From positions 1 to 64,000 of the forward strand of contig NZ_JANUGV010000001.1 of the NCBI RefSeq assembly GCF_024753215.1: a stretch of 64,000 nucleotides of DNA. The letters run 5' to 3'. The translations under genes were made by a program, and so were the position numbers. This DNA is from Massilia solisilvae. Its GTDB lineage: Bacteria; Pseudomonadota; Gammaproteobacteria; Burkholderiales; Burkholderiaceae_D. This document shows positions 8,245-17,030 of the stretch, one piece after another (the stretch's first letter is position 1; every line of letters starts with the position of its first letter). The notes under the pieces were generated by a model. That model was not told where the DNA came from. It made no database searches and saw only the letters and a program-made list of their open reading frames with translations.

Positions 8245-9219
8245 ATGAAAGCAAAAGTGTTCGGCAAGACCCTCCTCGTTGCATCGCTGCTGGCGGCGAC
8301 AGGCGCGCAAGCCCAAGAGGTGGTGCGACTCGGCAATCTCAAGTTCGCGCATTACGGCGCAGTCTCGTATATCAAGGAAATCGCGCCCAAGTGCGGCATC
8401 AAAGTGGAGGAGAAGGTCTTTGCGAAAGGGCTGGACGCCATGCAGGCCGTGATCGCGGGCGAGCTGGACGTGGCCACCACCGCCTCCGAGGCCGCCATCT
8501 CCGGCCGCGCCGCCGGCGCCCCGATTTATGTGGTGGCCGGCTTTGCCAAGGGCGGCGCGCGGCTGGTGGCGCGCCAGGGCGTGGCCGTCAAGAGCGTGGC
8601 TGACCTGAAGGGCAAGAAGGTGGGCGTCACGCGCGGCGGCATCCAGGAAGTGCTGCTGATGGCCGAGCTGCACAAGGCCGGCCTGTCGGCCGACACGGTG
8701 CCGGGCAAGGACGTGCAGCTGGTGTACCTGGCCTATGCCGACCTGAACCAGGCGCTCCTGGGCAAGAACATCGACGCCATGATGCAGTCCGAGCCGCAGT
8801 CGTCGCAGGCGATCAACAAGGGCTTCGGCGTGGAAGTGCTCAAGCCGTACGACACCCCGATCGGCGAACCGGTGCGTACCATGGTCATGACCGAGAAGTT
8901 CTATAACACCAAGCGCCCGCTGGCCGAGAAGTTCATGAAGTGCTTCGTGCAGTCGACCAAGACCTTCCTCGACAACCCGGCGCTGGCCGAGAAGTATGTG
9001 CGCGAGGTGGTGTTCAAGGGCCAGATCAGTGCCGACGACTACAAGGACGCGCTGGGCAACTCGATGTTCTCGTATGACGTGACGCCCGAGCACATCCAGG
9101 CCACCACCGACATGATGCTCAAGACCGGCGTGGGCAAGATGGCCAAGCCGCCGGTGGCCAAAGAATGGGTCAAGACCGACCTGCTGGACGACGCCAAGAA
9201 AAGCCTGAACATCAAATAA
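8245..9219 (+). CDS. ABC transporter periplasmic substrate-binding protein (NitT/TauT type)
   Basis: A 324-residue protein with a signal peptide (residues 1-23, ending AQA) and an SsuA/TauA/NrtA-like fold: RLGNLKFAHYGAVSYIKE, then DVATTASEAAISGRAAGAP and LKGKKVGVTRGG. It should capture a small anion or organic solute in the periplasm and deliver it to the permease and ATPase encoded next. The ligand (nitrate, sulfonate, thiamine-precursor-like or other) cannot be told from sequence. A strong GGAGAAGAGAAG ribosome binding site precedes the ATG. It is the first gene of a three-gene operon with gaps of 13 and 1 bases. Confidence 0.88.
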   Translation: MKAKVFGKTLLVASLLAATGAQAQEVVRLGNLKFAHYGAVSYIKEIAPKCGIKVEEKVFAKGLDAMQAVIAGELDVATTASEAAISGRAAGAPIYVVAGFAKGGARLVARQGVAVKSVADLKGKKVGVTRGGIQEVLLMAELHKAGLSADTVPGKDVQLVYLAYADLNQALLGKNIDAMMQSEPQSSQAINKGFGVEVLKPYDTPIGEPVRTMVMTEKFYNTKRPLAEKFMKCFVQSTKTFLDNPALAEKYVREVVFKGQISADDYKDALGNSMFSYDVTPEHIQATTDMMLKTGVGKMAKPPVAKEWVKTDLLDDAKKSLNIK

Positions 9220-9232
9220 GGCGGGGGCGCCG

Positions 9233-10069
9233 ATGGGCAAGCGAAACTGGGGTGAGATCGGCCTGGGGCTGGTGGTCCCGCTGGTGGCGATCGCGATCTG
9301 GCAGTGGGTGGTCATGCGCGGCTGGGTGGACGAGAAGATCCTGCCGGCGCCGCTCGAGGTGGCGGAAAAGTGGCTGGCCTACCTGCTGCCGCTCAAGTCC
9401 TTCGCCGACTTCCAGCAGGAGAACCCGGGCGCCAGCTGGTGGGCCTGGGCGTTCTCGGGCGAGCTGTTGATGGACTCGTTCAGCAGCATGTACCGGGTGG
9501 TGGTCGGCTTTCTGGTCGGTGCCGGGCTGGCGCTGCCGCTCGGCCTGGCCATGGGCGCAAGCCGCGCGGCCTATGCCTGGTTCAACCCGCTGGTGCAGGT
9601 GCTGCGCCCGATCCCGCCGATTGCCTACATCCCGTTGTCGATCCTGTGGTTCGGGCTGGGCAACCCGCCGGCCGTGTTCCTGATCGCGGTGGGCGCGTTC
9701 TTCCCGGTGCTGATGAACACCATCGCCGGTGTGCGCCAGGTCGATTCGATCTACCTGCGCGCGGCCCGCAACCTGGGCGCGAGCGGCGCCACGCTGTTCC
9801 TGCGCGTGATCCTGCCGGCCGCCGTGCCCTTCATCCTGACCGGGGTGCGGGTCGGCATCGGCACGGCCTTCATCGTGGTGATCGTGGCCGAGATGATCGC
9901 GGTGAACAACGGGCTGGGCTACCGCATCCTCGAAGGGCGCGAGTACTTCTGGTCGGCCAAGATCATCGCCGGCATGATCACCATTGGCCTGCTGGGCCTG
10001 GCGATCGACGTGGGCATGACGCGCCTGAACAACTATCTGCTGCGCTGGCACCGCGGCCTGGAGCACTGA
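9233..10069 (+). CDS. ABC transporter permease (NitT/TauT type)
   Basis: A 278-residue inner-membrane protein with an N-terminal transmembrane segment, a periplasmic stretch (about residues 35-80) and a BPD_transp_1 core of about five more segments. The cytoplasmic EAA-type loop that docks the ATPase reads AARNLGASGATLFLRVILPAA (about residues 180-200). It is the translocation channel for the substrate-binding protein encoded just upstream. The stop is followed by one base and then the ATG of the ATPase gene. Confidence 0.9.
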   Translation: MGKRNWGEIGLGLVVPLVAIAIWQWVVMRGWVDEKILPAPLEVAEKWLAYLLPLKSFADFQQENPGASWWAWAFSGELLMDSFSSMYRVVVGFLVGAGLALPLGLAMGASRAAYAWFNPLVQVLRPIPPIAYIPLSILWFGLGNPPAVFLIAVGAFFPVLMNTIAGVRQVDSIYLRAARNLGASGATLFLRVILPAAVPFILTGVRVGIGTAFIVVIVAEMIAVNNGLGYRILEGREYFWSAKIIAGMITIGLLGLAIDVGMTRLNNYLLRWHRGLEH

Positions 10070-10070
10070 G

Positions 10071-10868
10071 ATGAGCGGATCGCACATCGTTATCGAGCAC
10101 GTGGGGAAGGTGTTCACCGCCGGCGGGCGCGACGTGGTGGCGCTCAAGGACATCGACCTGGACATCCCGCGCGGCCAGTTCACCTGCCTGCTCGGGCCTT
10201 CCGGCTGCGGCAAATCGACCCTGCTCAACGCGGTGGCCGGCTTCGCGCCGCCGACCTCGGGCAGCATCACCGCCGAGGGCCAGCCGGTCACCGGGCCGGG
10301 GCCGGACCGCGGCATGGTGTTCCAGGAGTACGCGCTGTTCCCGTGGATGACCGTGGAGCAGAACATCGGCTTCGGGCTCGAGATCAAGGGCGTTCCGCGC
10401 GACGAGATCAAGCACCGCGTCAGCGAGCTGCTCAAACTCCTGTCGTTGTCGGACTTTCGCCAGCGCTTTCCCAAGGACCTGTCGGGTGGCATGCGCCAGC
10501 GCGTGGCGATCGCGCGCGTGCTGGCGCTGGACTCGCCGATCATGCTGATGGACGAGCCGTTCGGCGCGCTCGACGCGCTCACCCGGCGCAACCTGCAGGA
10601 CGAGCTGCTGCGCATCTGGGCCGAACTGAAGAAGACGATCCTGTTCGTCACCCACTCGATCGAGGAAGCGATCTACCTGGCCGACCGCATCGTGGTGATG
10701 ACCTACCGGCCGGGCACGATCAAGCGCGACATCCTGGTGGACCTGGCACGCCCGCGCGACCCGGCGGCGCCGGAGTTCAATGCGCTCAAGCGCGAGCTGG
10801 GCTTGCTGGTGATGGAAGAGCAGCAGCGCCACCACAGCGACGAGCTGCGCATGGCGGCGGTGGACTAG
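10071..10868 (+). CDS. ABC transporter ATP-binding protein (NitT/TauT type)
   Basis: A 265-residue cytoplasmic ATPase powering the importer. Walker A is GPSGCGKST (about residues 43-51), the Q-loop is MVFQEYALFPW, the signature is LSGGMRQR, Walker B is IMLMDEPFGALD, and the switch histidine is in FVTHSIEEA. The set is complete, and the YRPGTIKRDI segment is typical of the SsuB/TauB/NrtD branch. It is the last gene of the operon; a family B repeat begins 10 bases after the stop. Confidence 0.93.
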   Translation: MSGSHIVIEHVGKVFTAGGRDVVALKDIDLDIPRGQFTCLLGPSGCGKSTLLNAVAGFAPPTSGSITAEGQPVTGPGPDRGMVFQEYALFPWMTVEQNIGFGLEIKGVPRDEIKHRVSELLKLLSLSDFRQRFPKDLSGGMRQRVAIARVLALDSPIMLMDEPFGALDALTRRNLQDELLRIWAELKKTILFVTHSIEEAIYLADRIVVMTYRPGTIKRDILVDLARPRDPAAPEFNALKRELGLLVMEEQQRHHSDELRMAAVD

Positions 10869-10877
10869 CCGCGATCC

Positions 10878-10978
10878 GTAGGGTGGGCGGCTGGGCCGCC
10901 CACGCATTCAACGCACCTTCGCATTGCCACTATGCGGACCGCAATTGAACGCGTGGGCGGGAAACCCGCCCACCCTAC
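10878..10978. repeat. Palindromic repeat family B, copy 2
   Basis: GTAGGGTGGGCGG..CCGCCCACGC at the left is matched by GCGTGGGCGG..CCGCCCACCCTAC at the right. It sits between converging genes, and its last bases (CTA on the plus strand) form the stop codon of the GST gene. Confidence 0.85.
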
Positions 10979-11637
10979 GCGATCAGCGCCGCCAGGTGCG
11001 AGCCACGCCGGCGCAAGAACTCGAGCAGCAGTTCCTGATATTCAGGCGTCACAGCCCCCGCCACCGACGGCCGCCGCGCCAGCTCGGCGCGCCACGCCTG
11101 CACCTTCGGCTTGCCGTCGAAGATGCCGAACTGGCCGATCCGGTCAAACACGTCGAAATAGCGAAACACGGGCCCGAACGCCGCGTCCACCAGCGAAAAC
11201 TGCGCGCCCCCAAACCACGGTCCGTCGCCCAGCACCTGCTCGATGGTCGCGAACTTCCCTTCCAGTGCGCCCGTCGCACGGTCGAACGCCTCCGCATCCG
11301 GCGCGTTGTAGAACGTGCCGATGGCTGCCAGCACGCTCGAGCCGAACTCCACCCATGCCCGGTGCCTGGCGCGCTGCAGCGAATCTGCCGGATGCAGCCT
11401 TGGCCCGATCGTCTCGTCGAGGTAGTCGCAGATCACCGCCGACTCGAACAGCACCTCGCCACCCACCTTCAGGAGCGGCACCTTGCCCAGCGGGGAGATC
11501 GCCGTGAACCACGCCGGCCGGTTGGACAGGTCGACCCAGCTGCGCTCGAACGGCGCGCCCTTTTCGGCCAGCGTGATCGCCGCGCGCTGCACGTAGGGGC
11601 ACAGCTTGTGGCTCACCAGTTCCAGTCGCGCGCTCAT
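10975..11637 (-). CDS. Glutathione S-transferase family protein
   Basis: A 220-residue cytoplasmic protein. The N-terminal thioredoxin-like domain starts LVSHKLCPYVQR, with a cysteine in the active-site position (as in omega/beta-type GSTs and SspA-like proteins), a cis-proline region GKVPLL, and the glutathione-contact motif ESAVICDYLDE. The C-terminal helical domain fills about residues 90-215. Cys-type enzymes usually act as thiol transferases or dehalogenases; the substrate here is unknown. Its start overlaps the DoxX stop (ATGA), so the two are co-translated under the MarR regulator. The TAG stop lies inside repeat B copy 2. Confidence 0.88.
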   Translation of the reverse strand: MSARLELVSHKLCPYVQRAAITLAEKGAPFERSWVDLSNRPAWFTAISPLGKVPLLKVGGEVLFESAVICDYLDETIGPRLHPADSLQRARHRAWVEFGSSVLAAIGTFYNAPDAEAFDRATGALEGKFATIEQVLGDGPWFGGAQFSLVDAAFGPVFRYFDVFDRIGQFGIFDGKPKVQAWRAELARRPSVAGAVTPEYQELLLEFLRRRGSHLAALIA

Positions 11638-12029
11638 GGCTGCGCTCCCGCCGGCCGCAGCGCCAGCGCGCCGTCACCGCCCAGCGCGTGCGCGACCGAC
11701 GCGATCATCAGGAATGCCGGGTATTCCCAGCCGCCGCCGCTGGCGGTGAATACCCAGCCGTTGGGCAGGTGCACGCTGGCCGCGCCGGCCAGCACCGGCA
11801 GCAGCGCCAGCGAGGCTGCGCGGCCATGAAAGCCAAGCAGGATCATCAGCCCGCCGACCAGTTCGGCTGCTACCACCAGATAAGCGGAGTGGGCCGGGAA
11901 CCCGTGCGCCACGAAGAACTGGTCGGCGCCGGGCAGGGTGAACACCACGATCTTGAGCAGCGCGTGGGCCAGCCACATGACCCCGAGGGCGACACGCAGC
12001 AGTGTAAAAGCGTATGCGGTTTGCATCAT
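11634..12029 (-). CDS. DoxX family membrane protein
   Basis: A 131-residue inner-membrane protein with four hydrophobic segments and the DoxX pattern (LLRVALGVMWLAHALLKI, later AELVGGLMILLGFHGR). DoxX-like proteins are often linked to thiol or redox stress responses, but their activity is poorly defined. I start at the ATG 12029 (MMQTAY) because AAAGGA lies a few bases upstream; the frame is open 11 codons further. It overlaps the GST gene and is transcribed divergently from the MarR gene, so it is probably the first gene of a MarR-repressed operon. Confidence 0.85.
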   Translation of the reverse strand: MMQTAYAFTLLRVALGVMWLAHALLKIVVFTLPGADQFFVAHGFPAHSAYLVVAAELVGGLMILLGFHGRAASLALLPVLAGAASVHLPNGWVFTASGGGWEYPAFLMIASVAHALGGDGALALRPAGAQP

Positions 12030-12049
12030 CTCGTCCTTTCGCAAAAGTC

Positions 12050-12101
12050 GTTGCACCTGCAACTAAATCTGAGTGTAGTTGCTTGTCGTTGCAATTGCAA
12101 C
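12050..12101. promoter_or_regulatory. Divergent MarR-type control region with two palindromes
   Basis: GTTGCACCTGCAAC (12050-12063) and the perfect palindrome GTTGCAATTGCAAC (12088-12101) have centres 38 bases apart. The doxX promoter reads TTGCAA (12100-12095, minus) -17- TACACT (12077-12072), and the regulator promoter TTGCAC (12051-12056) -17- TGTAGT (12074-12079). Each -35 lies inside a palindrome, so repressor binding would close both promoters. Confidence 0.75.
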
Positions 12102-12113
12102 TAAAATCGTCAC

Positions 12114-12560
12114 ATGACCAAGAAAGAAGACAATCCCTCGGCCTGGCCGCTGCTGCTCACCGGGCACGCGGTCCTGACCGGCATGATCGAACGCCGCCTG
12201 GCCGATGCCGGGCTGCCGCCGCTGGCCTGGTACGACGTGCTGTGGGCGCTCGAGCGCGCGCCGCAGCACCGCCAGCGCATGCATGAATTGGCCGACTACG
12301 TGGTCCTCACGCGCAGCAACCTGACGCGCCTGGTGGACCGGCTGGAAACGGCGGGCCTGCTGCGGCGCGAGAGCGACCCCGAGGACAAGCGCGGCGCCTA
12401 CGCCGTGCTGGAGCCCGCTGGCCTGGCCATGCGCAAGAAGATGTGGGCAACCTATTCGGCGGCGATCCACGAGCTGTTCGACGCCCACCTGTCCGCGGTC
12501 GAGCAAAAGGCCATCGGCAGTGCGCTGCGCAAGGTGATCTCCGCGGCGCGCGCAAGGTGA
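12114..12560 (+). CDS. MarR family transcriptional regulator
   Basis: A 148-residue winged-helix repressor. The DNA-binding part runs from about residue 45 to 105 (MHELADYVVLTRSNLTRLVDRLETAGLLRRE) and is followed by the wing DPEDKRGAYAVL, the hallmark DxRD/DxR-type loop. Helices at both ends should form the dimer interface. It is divergent from doxX-GST with two palindromes between them, so it most likely represses both its own gene and that operon and releases on binding an aromatic or electrophilic ligand. The ligand is unknown. No clear ribosome binding site is seen; the transcript may be nearly leaderless. Confidence 0.9.
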   Translation: MTKKEDNPSAWPLLLTGHAVLTGMIERRLADAGLPPLAWYDVLWALERAPQHRQRMHELADYVVLTRSNLTRLVDRLETAGLLRRESDPEDKRGAYAVLEPAGLAMRKKMWATYSAAIHELFDAHLSAVEQKAIGSALRKVISAARAR

Positions 12561-12618
12561 GGCAGGCCCTGCCGCCGGCTGGACTGCACGGGCCCATGTT
12601 GGTGTAGACTTGGCGTCT

Positions 12619-13422
12619 ATGCAGACCTCTCTATTCTTTGCCGCGGCCCTGCTGTACGCGCTGTGCACCGTGCTGCCGTCGCGGCGCGGCGCGCTCGTCT
12701 CAGGCGCGACCGCGCTTGCCTGGCTCGTCCACGGCGCCGCAATGTGGCTGGACATGGCCACGCCCAGCGGCCTGCGCGTCGGCTTTGCCATCATGTTATC
12801 GGCGGCGATGTGGATCTCGGTGGCCGCCTACTGGCTCGAAAACCGCAATTTCTCGCTCGACGGCCTGCGCCGCATGGTGATGCCGTCCGCGTTTGCCGCG
12901 GCGCTGCTGCCGGTGCTGTTCCCCGGCAGTGTCATGCCGGTCCAGCACCAGTCCGCCGCCTTCGGCTGGCACATCGCGGTGGCGGTGCTGGCGTACAGCA
13001 CCATGACGATCGCCGCGTTCCACGCCGTGCTGATGGCGCTGCAGGAATCGCGCCTGCACACGAGAAGCAGCAGTTCCGGCTGGCTGGGCGGCGCGCTCGA
13101 CCAGCTGCCGGCGCTGCTGACGATGGAAAAGCTGCTGTTCCGGATGATCTGGATCGGCTTCATCCTGCTCAGTCTCACGGTGCTGTCGGGGATCGTGTTC
13201 TCCGAAGAGCTGTTCGGCCGCGCGCTGCGGTTCGACCACAAGAGCGTGTTCGCGATCCTGTCCTGGCTCCTGTTCGCATCGCTGCTGGCGGGCCGCCGCT
13301 GGCGCGGCTGGCGCGGCAAGACCGCGCTGCGCTTTACCCTTGCCGGTTTCGCCACGCTGGCGCTGGCTTACGTCGGCAGCCGTTTCGTGCTCGAGGTGGT
13401 GCTGCACAGGAGCCTGGCATGA
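12619..13422 (+). CDS. CcsA/YpjD-like cytochrome c assembly family membrane protein
   Basis: A 267-residue inner-membrane protein with about eight transmembrane segments. The middle of the chain (WHIAVAVLAYSTMTIAAFHAV, about residues 115-135) is the typical CcsA/YpjD-like core with conserved histidines. CcsA proteins handle haem in cytochrome c maturation, but this short branch is of uncertain role. I start at the ATG 12619 (MQTSLFF); a TTG lies three codons upstream. The stop overlaps the start of the next gene (ATGA). The gene heads the conserved run to pilSR. Confidence 0.85.
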   Translation: MQTSLFFAAALLYALCTVLPSRRGALVSGATALAWLVHGAAMWLDMATPSGLRVGFAIMLSAAMWISVAAYWLENRNFSLDGLRRMVMPSAFAAALLPVLFPGSVMPVQHQSAAFGWHIAVAVLAYSTMTIAAFHAVLMALQESRLHTRSSSSGWLGGALDQLPALLTMEKLLFRMIWIGFILLSLTVLSGIVFSEELFGRALRFDHKSVFAILSWLLFASLLAGRRWRGWRGKTALRFTLAGFATLALAYVGSRFVLEVVLHRSLA

Positions 13423-13667
13423 CGCGCTTGTTGTTCTGGCTCGCGCTTGCCATCCTGGTGGTGATGGCCATCCGTACCAAGCTGCGCCAGGCCGCACCGC
13501 CGCCGCAGGCGCCGCGTTCGCCCGAGCCGGCGCGGCCCGTGCCCGGACAGTCCGAGAGCATGGTGAACTGCGCGCATTGCGGGGTGTACTTCCCGGCGTC
13601 CGAAGCGGTGCGCGCGGGCGGCCGCGAGTACTGCTGCCCGGCCCACGCCCGCCACAGCTCCACCTGA
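13419..13667 (+). CDS. PP0621 family small zinc-ribbon membrane protein
   Basis: An 82-residue protein with one N-terminal transmembrane segment (MTRLLFWLALAILVVMAI), a proline-rich linker, then a treble-clef-like cysteine set: CAHCGVYFP near residues 51-59 and CCPAHA near 73-78. I recall this layout as the PP0621 family, found beside pilSR in Pseudomonas and betaproteobacteria. Function is unknown. The start overlaps the previous stop (ATGA), and the pilS start follows within seven bases. The gene is short but coding is well supported by the overlap and by the cysteine pattern. Confidence 0.85.
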   Translation: MTRLLFWLALAILVVMAIRTKLRQAAPPPQAPRSPEPARPVPGQSESMVNCAHCGVYFPASEAVRAGGREYCCPAHARHSST

Positions 13668-13673
13668 TTGCCG

Positions 13674-15377
13674 ATGGGCCGCTGGCAGGCGCTGTCCCCG
13701 GAATCGCGCGCCACCTTCTGGCGCTCGCTGCAGACCCTGGGCGTGACCCGCGTGGTGATCGCGGTGGTGCTGCTGGCCTACCTTGGCCTGGCGCCGTCCG
13801 GCGCCATCAACGCCAACGGCGCCCTCTACGCCCAGACCTGCATTGCCTACCTTGCGGCGGCGCTGGCGTTCACCGCCGTCGGCAGCTACTGGAAGCAGCG
13901 CTTCCTGGCCCAGCTGTCGGTCCAGATCGCGGCCGACCTGGCCGCCATTTCGGTACTCTATCTTGCCGCCGGCGGCGCCAGGAGCGGCCTGGGCATCCTG
14001 TATCTGTTCCCGCTGGCCGGCGCCGCGATCCTCGCGCCGCTGGTGCTGGCGCTGTTCTCGGCATCGGTGGCGACCCTGTTCATGCTGGGCGAGTCGATCT
14101 GGCAGGTCATCACCCAGGACGGCGAATCGTGGGTGCGCCAGGCAGGCATGTACGGCGCCGGATTTTTCGCCGTCGTGTTGCTGGTGAGCCGGCTGGCGGC
14201 GCGCCTGATCCGGCAAGAGGAACTGGCGGCCCAGCGCGGCGCGGACCTGAAGATCCAGCAAGCGATCAACCAGATCGTGATTGCCGACGTCGGCGACGGC
14301 ATCCTGGTGGTGGGGCGCGACGGCCGGGTCTTCGCCGGCAACCCGGCGGCGCGGCGCATGCTGGGGCTGGACGAGGCCGCGCTCGATTTCCGGCTTGGCG
14401 ACGTGGCCGCGCTCGAGCCGCTGGCGCAGGCGTTCTCGGCATGGCTGAACGCGCCGGCGGGGGCAGCGCAGGACGCCGTGTTCGTCAACGTCAAGCCGTG
14501 GAACGAGGAGGGCGCCCCGGCCCCGCGCGGCCGCCTGGGCCGGGCCTCGCACCTGAAGCTGCGCTTTGCCCGCGTTGATACGGACGAGCAGGCGGCGGGG
14601 CGCAGCGTCGTGTTCCTGCAGGACGTCTCTGCGATCGAAAACCAGGCGCAGCAGCTCAAGCTGGCCTCGATGGGGCGCCTGACCGCCAGCATCGCGCACG
14701 AGGTGCGCAACCCGCTGTCGGCGATCGGCCACGCGACCGCGCTGCTGGCCGAGGACCTGTCGGGCCCGGCCGAGGTGCGCCTCTTGAAGATCATCGGCGA
14801 CAACGTCACGCGCGTGAACCGCATGGTCGAGGACATCCTGCAGCTGTCGCGCAAGGCGCAGCCGAGCGGCGAGCCGGTGCCGCTGGCCGCGTTCCTGGCC
14901 GAGCTCAAGGCCGAATTCTCCGAAACGCACGGGCTCGCCAATGATATAGTGTCGATCGGCCAGAGCGGCGACGCAGCCGTGCGTTTCGACCCGCTGCACC
15001 TGCGCGAAGTGCTGCTCAACCTGCTGAACAACGCGGTGCGCTACGCCAGCGGCAAGCCGGGCTCGATCCGGCTGTCCACCGCGCTCGATCCGATCGGGCG
15101 GCGCGAGCTGCACGTGCAGGACGACGGCCCCGGCATCACGCCCGAGGTGCGCGACCACCTGTTCGAGCCGTTCTACACTACCTCGAGCAAGGGCACCGGA
15201 CTGGGCCTGTACCTGGCGCGCGAGCTGTGCCTGAACAACGAGGCCATGCTCGACTACGAATACCGGTTCGAAAACAGCGCGCTCGGTCCGCGCCGCGCCA
15301 CTGGCCGTTTTGTCATCACCTTCGCGCTGCCGGCAGCCCGGCGCGCAAACGCAGCCAACGGAGAGGCAGTTCAATGA
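13674..15377 (+). CDS. pilS: PilS-like sensor histidine kinase
   Basis: A 567-residue membrane kinase. Six hydrophobic segments fill about residues 20-180, then a PAS-like domain (about 195-320, VGDGILVVGRDGRVFAGNPAA), a HisKA box with the phosphorylated His342 in SIAHEVRNPLSAIGH, and a HATPase_c domain with N-box LNNAVRYA and G-boxes DDGPGI and GTGLGLYLA. This is the PilS architecture: it senses membrane pilin level and phosphorylates PilR. I use the ATG 13674; a TTG at 13668 abuts the previous stop. The stop overlaps the pilR start (ATGA). Confidence 0.9.
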   Translation: MGRWQALSPESRATFWRSLQTLGVTRVVIAVVLLAYLGLAPSGAINANGALYAQTCIAYLAAALAFTAVGSYWKQRFLAQLSVQIAADLAAISVLYLAAGGARSGLGILYLFPLAGAAILAPLVLALFSASVATLFMLGESIWQVITQDGESWVRQAGMYGAGFFAVVLLVSRLAARLIRQEELAAQRGADLKIQQAINQIVIADVGDGILVVGRDGRVFAGNPAARRMLGLDEAALDFRLGDVAALEPLAQAFSAWLNAPAGAAQDAVFVNVKPWNEEGAPAPRGRLGRASHLKLRFARVDTDEQAAGRSVVFLQDVSAIENQAQQLKLASMGRLTASIAHEVRNPLSAIGHATALLAEDLSGPAEVRLLKIIGDNVTRVNRMVEDILQLSRKAQPSGEPVPLAAFLAELKAEFSETHGLANDIVSIGQSGDAAVRFDPLHLREVLLNLLNNAVRYASGKPGSIRLSTALDPIGRRELHVQDDGPGITPEVRDHLFEPFYTTSSKGTGLGLYLARELCLNNEAMLDYEYRFENSALGPRRATGRFVITFALPAARRANAANGEAVQ

Positions 15378-16774
15378 GTTCACCCCGCATTCTGGTGGTT
15401 GACGACGAAGCGGACCTGCGCGAGCTGCTCGAGATCACGCTGCTCAAGATGGGGCTGGACGTGGACAGTGCGGCCACGCTGGGCGAAGCGCGCGCGCTGC
15501 TGGCCCTGCATGCCTACGCGCTGGTGCTGACCGACATGCGCCTGCCCGACGGGCTGGGGCTGGAGCTGGTGCGCGAGGTGACCGCCGCCTATAAGTGCAC
15601 GCCGATCGCCGTGGTCACCGCCTACGGCAGCGCCGAGAATGCGGTGGTCGCGCTCAAGGCCGGCGCGTTCGACTACGTGACCAAGCCGGTGGTGCTGGAG
15701 GACCTGCGCATCATGGTGCGTTCCGCGCTGCGCCTGTCCGAACCCGCGCAAGAGCCGGCCGCGCAGCAGGCCTCCCAAGGCTCGCGCCTGATCGGCGAGT
15801 CGCCGGCGATGCAGTCGCTGCGCGCGCAGATCGCCCGTCTTGCGCGTTCCAACGCGCCGATTTCGATCACCGGCGAATCCGGCAGCGGCAAGGAGCTGGC
15901 CGCGCGCGAGATCCACGCGCAAAGCACGCGCGCGGCCAAACCATTTGTGGCTGTGAACTGCGGCGCGATCCCCGAGACGCTGATGGAGGCCGAGTTCTTC
16001 GGCTACCGCAAGGGCGCGTTCACCGGCGCCGCCGAAGAGCGCGAGGGCTTCTTCCAGGCTGCCAACGGCGGCACCCTGATGCTCGACGAGGTGGCCGACC
16101 TGCCGCTGCCGATGCAGGTCAAGCTGCTGCGCGCGATCCAGGAGCGCCGGGTGCGCAAGATCGGCGCCACCAGCGAAGAGGCGGTGGACGTGCGCATCAT
16201 CAGCGCCACGCACCAGGATCTGGCGCGCTGCGTCGAAACGGGCACCTTCAGGCAGGACCTGTTCTACCGCCTGAACGTGATCGAACTGCGCCTGCCGCCG
16301 CTGCGCGAGCGGATCGGAGACCTGCCGCTCCTGTGCAAAGCCATCCTCGCGCGGCTCTCGGCGCCCGGCCTGAAAGTGAGCCTGGGCCCTGGCGTGCTGG
16401 AGGCGCTGGGGGAGTACGCGTTCCCGGGCAACGTGCGCGAACTGGAGAATGTGCTCGAGCGCGCGCTCGCGTTTTCGGACGACGGCGTGATTGAAGTGGG
16501 TGACCTGTCGCTCAAGGCCGCGCGCCCGGCCGCGGCGCCGCAGCCCGGGCAGGGAACGGTAGCGCCGGCGCCGCCACCCTCGCCGGCGCCCGACGACGCT
16601 CCGCTGCCGAGCAACCTGCCCGACTACCTGACCCAGGTCGAGCGCGACATCATCGTGCGCGCGCTGACCCAGACCCAGTTCAACCGCGCCCAGACGGCGG
16701 CGCTCCTGGGGATCAGCGTGCGCCAGCTGCGCTACCAGATCCAGAAGCTGGGCATCCAGGCGCCGGAAGGCTGA
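15374..16774 (+). CDS. pilR: PilR-like sigma-54-dependent response regulator
   Basis: A 466-residue NtrC-class activator. The receiver domain (residues 1-120) has the acidic pair DDE near 10-12, phospho-acceptor Asp54 (LTDMRLPDG) and the KP pair in VTKPVVL. The AAA+ domain has Walker A GESGSGKE, the GAFTGA sigma-54 contact loop and LDEVADLPL. The C-terminal Fis-type helix-turn-helix (ISVRQLRYQIQKLGI) binds DNA. In related species PilS/PilR activates pilA from a sigma-54 promoter; no pilA is visible here. I chose the ATG overlapping the pilS stop, where the receiver domain begins. GAGAGG is the ribosome binding site. Confidence 0.92.
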   Translation: MSSPRILVVDDEADLRELLEITLLKMGLDVDSAATLGEARALLALHAYALVLTDMRLPDGLGLELVREVTAAYKCTPIAVVTAYGSAENAVVALKAGAFDYVTKPVVLEDLRIMVRSALRLSEPAQEPAAQQASQGSRLIGESPAMQSLRAQIARLARSNAPISITGESGSGKELAAREIHAQSTRAAKPFVAVNCGAIPETLMEAEFFGYRKGAFTGAAEEREGFFQAANGGTLMLDEVADLPLPMQVKLLRAIQERRVRKIGATSEEAVDVRIISATHQDLARCVETGTFRQDLFYRLNVIELRLPPLRERIGDLPLLCKAILARLSAPGLKVSLGPGVLEALGEYAFPGNVRELENVLERALAFSDDGVIEVGDLSLKAARPAAAPQPGQGTVAPAPPPSPAPDDAPLPSNLPDYLTQVERDIIVRALTQTQFNRAQTAALLGISVRQLRYQIQKLGIQAPEG

Positions 16775-17001
16775 CCCGGCCCGCGCTCCCGCTGCCCTTT
16801 TTGCGCGCCGAATGCATGCCTGAAAATGTTGTCTTTTCGCCAGCGCAGCGAACCGGCCACGGTCCGTTTGGGGAGCCATGCATACGTAGGCCCGTGCGGA
16901 ATGTTAGTGCTCACTTACCGCCGATTCGGCATCATGCCCGGCTTAATAAATGTCAAGCCCGGGCACGAAAAAAAAGAGTTGAACTTACGGAATTTATTCT
17001 C

Positions 17002-17030
17002 TTGCGGGGCCACCGGGCAGGCACTACAAT
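17002..17030 (+). promoter_or_regulatory. nrdAB promoter
   Basis: TTGCGG (17002-17007) and TACAAT (17025-17030) are separated by exactly 17 bases. The -10 lies inside the first NrdR box. The transcript would carry a leader of about 265 bases before nrdA. Confidence 0.7.

Noticed and set aside
16937..16967. Terminator after pilR
   Set aside because: The GCCCGGCTT/AAGCCCGGGC hairpin is followed by As, not Ts, on the plus strand, so it does not have terminator form.
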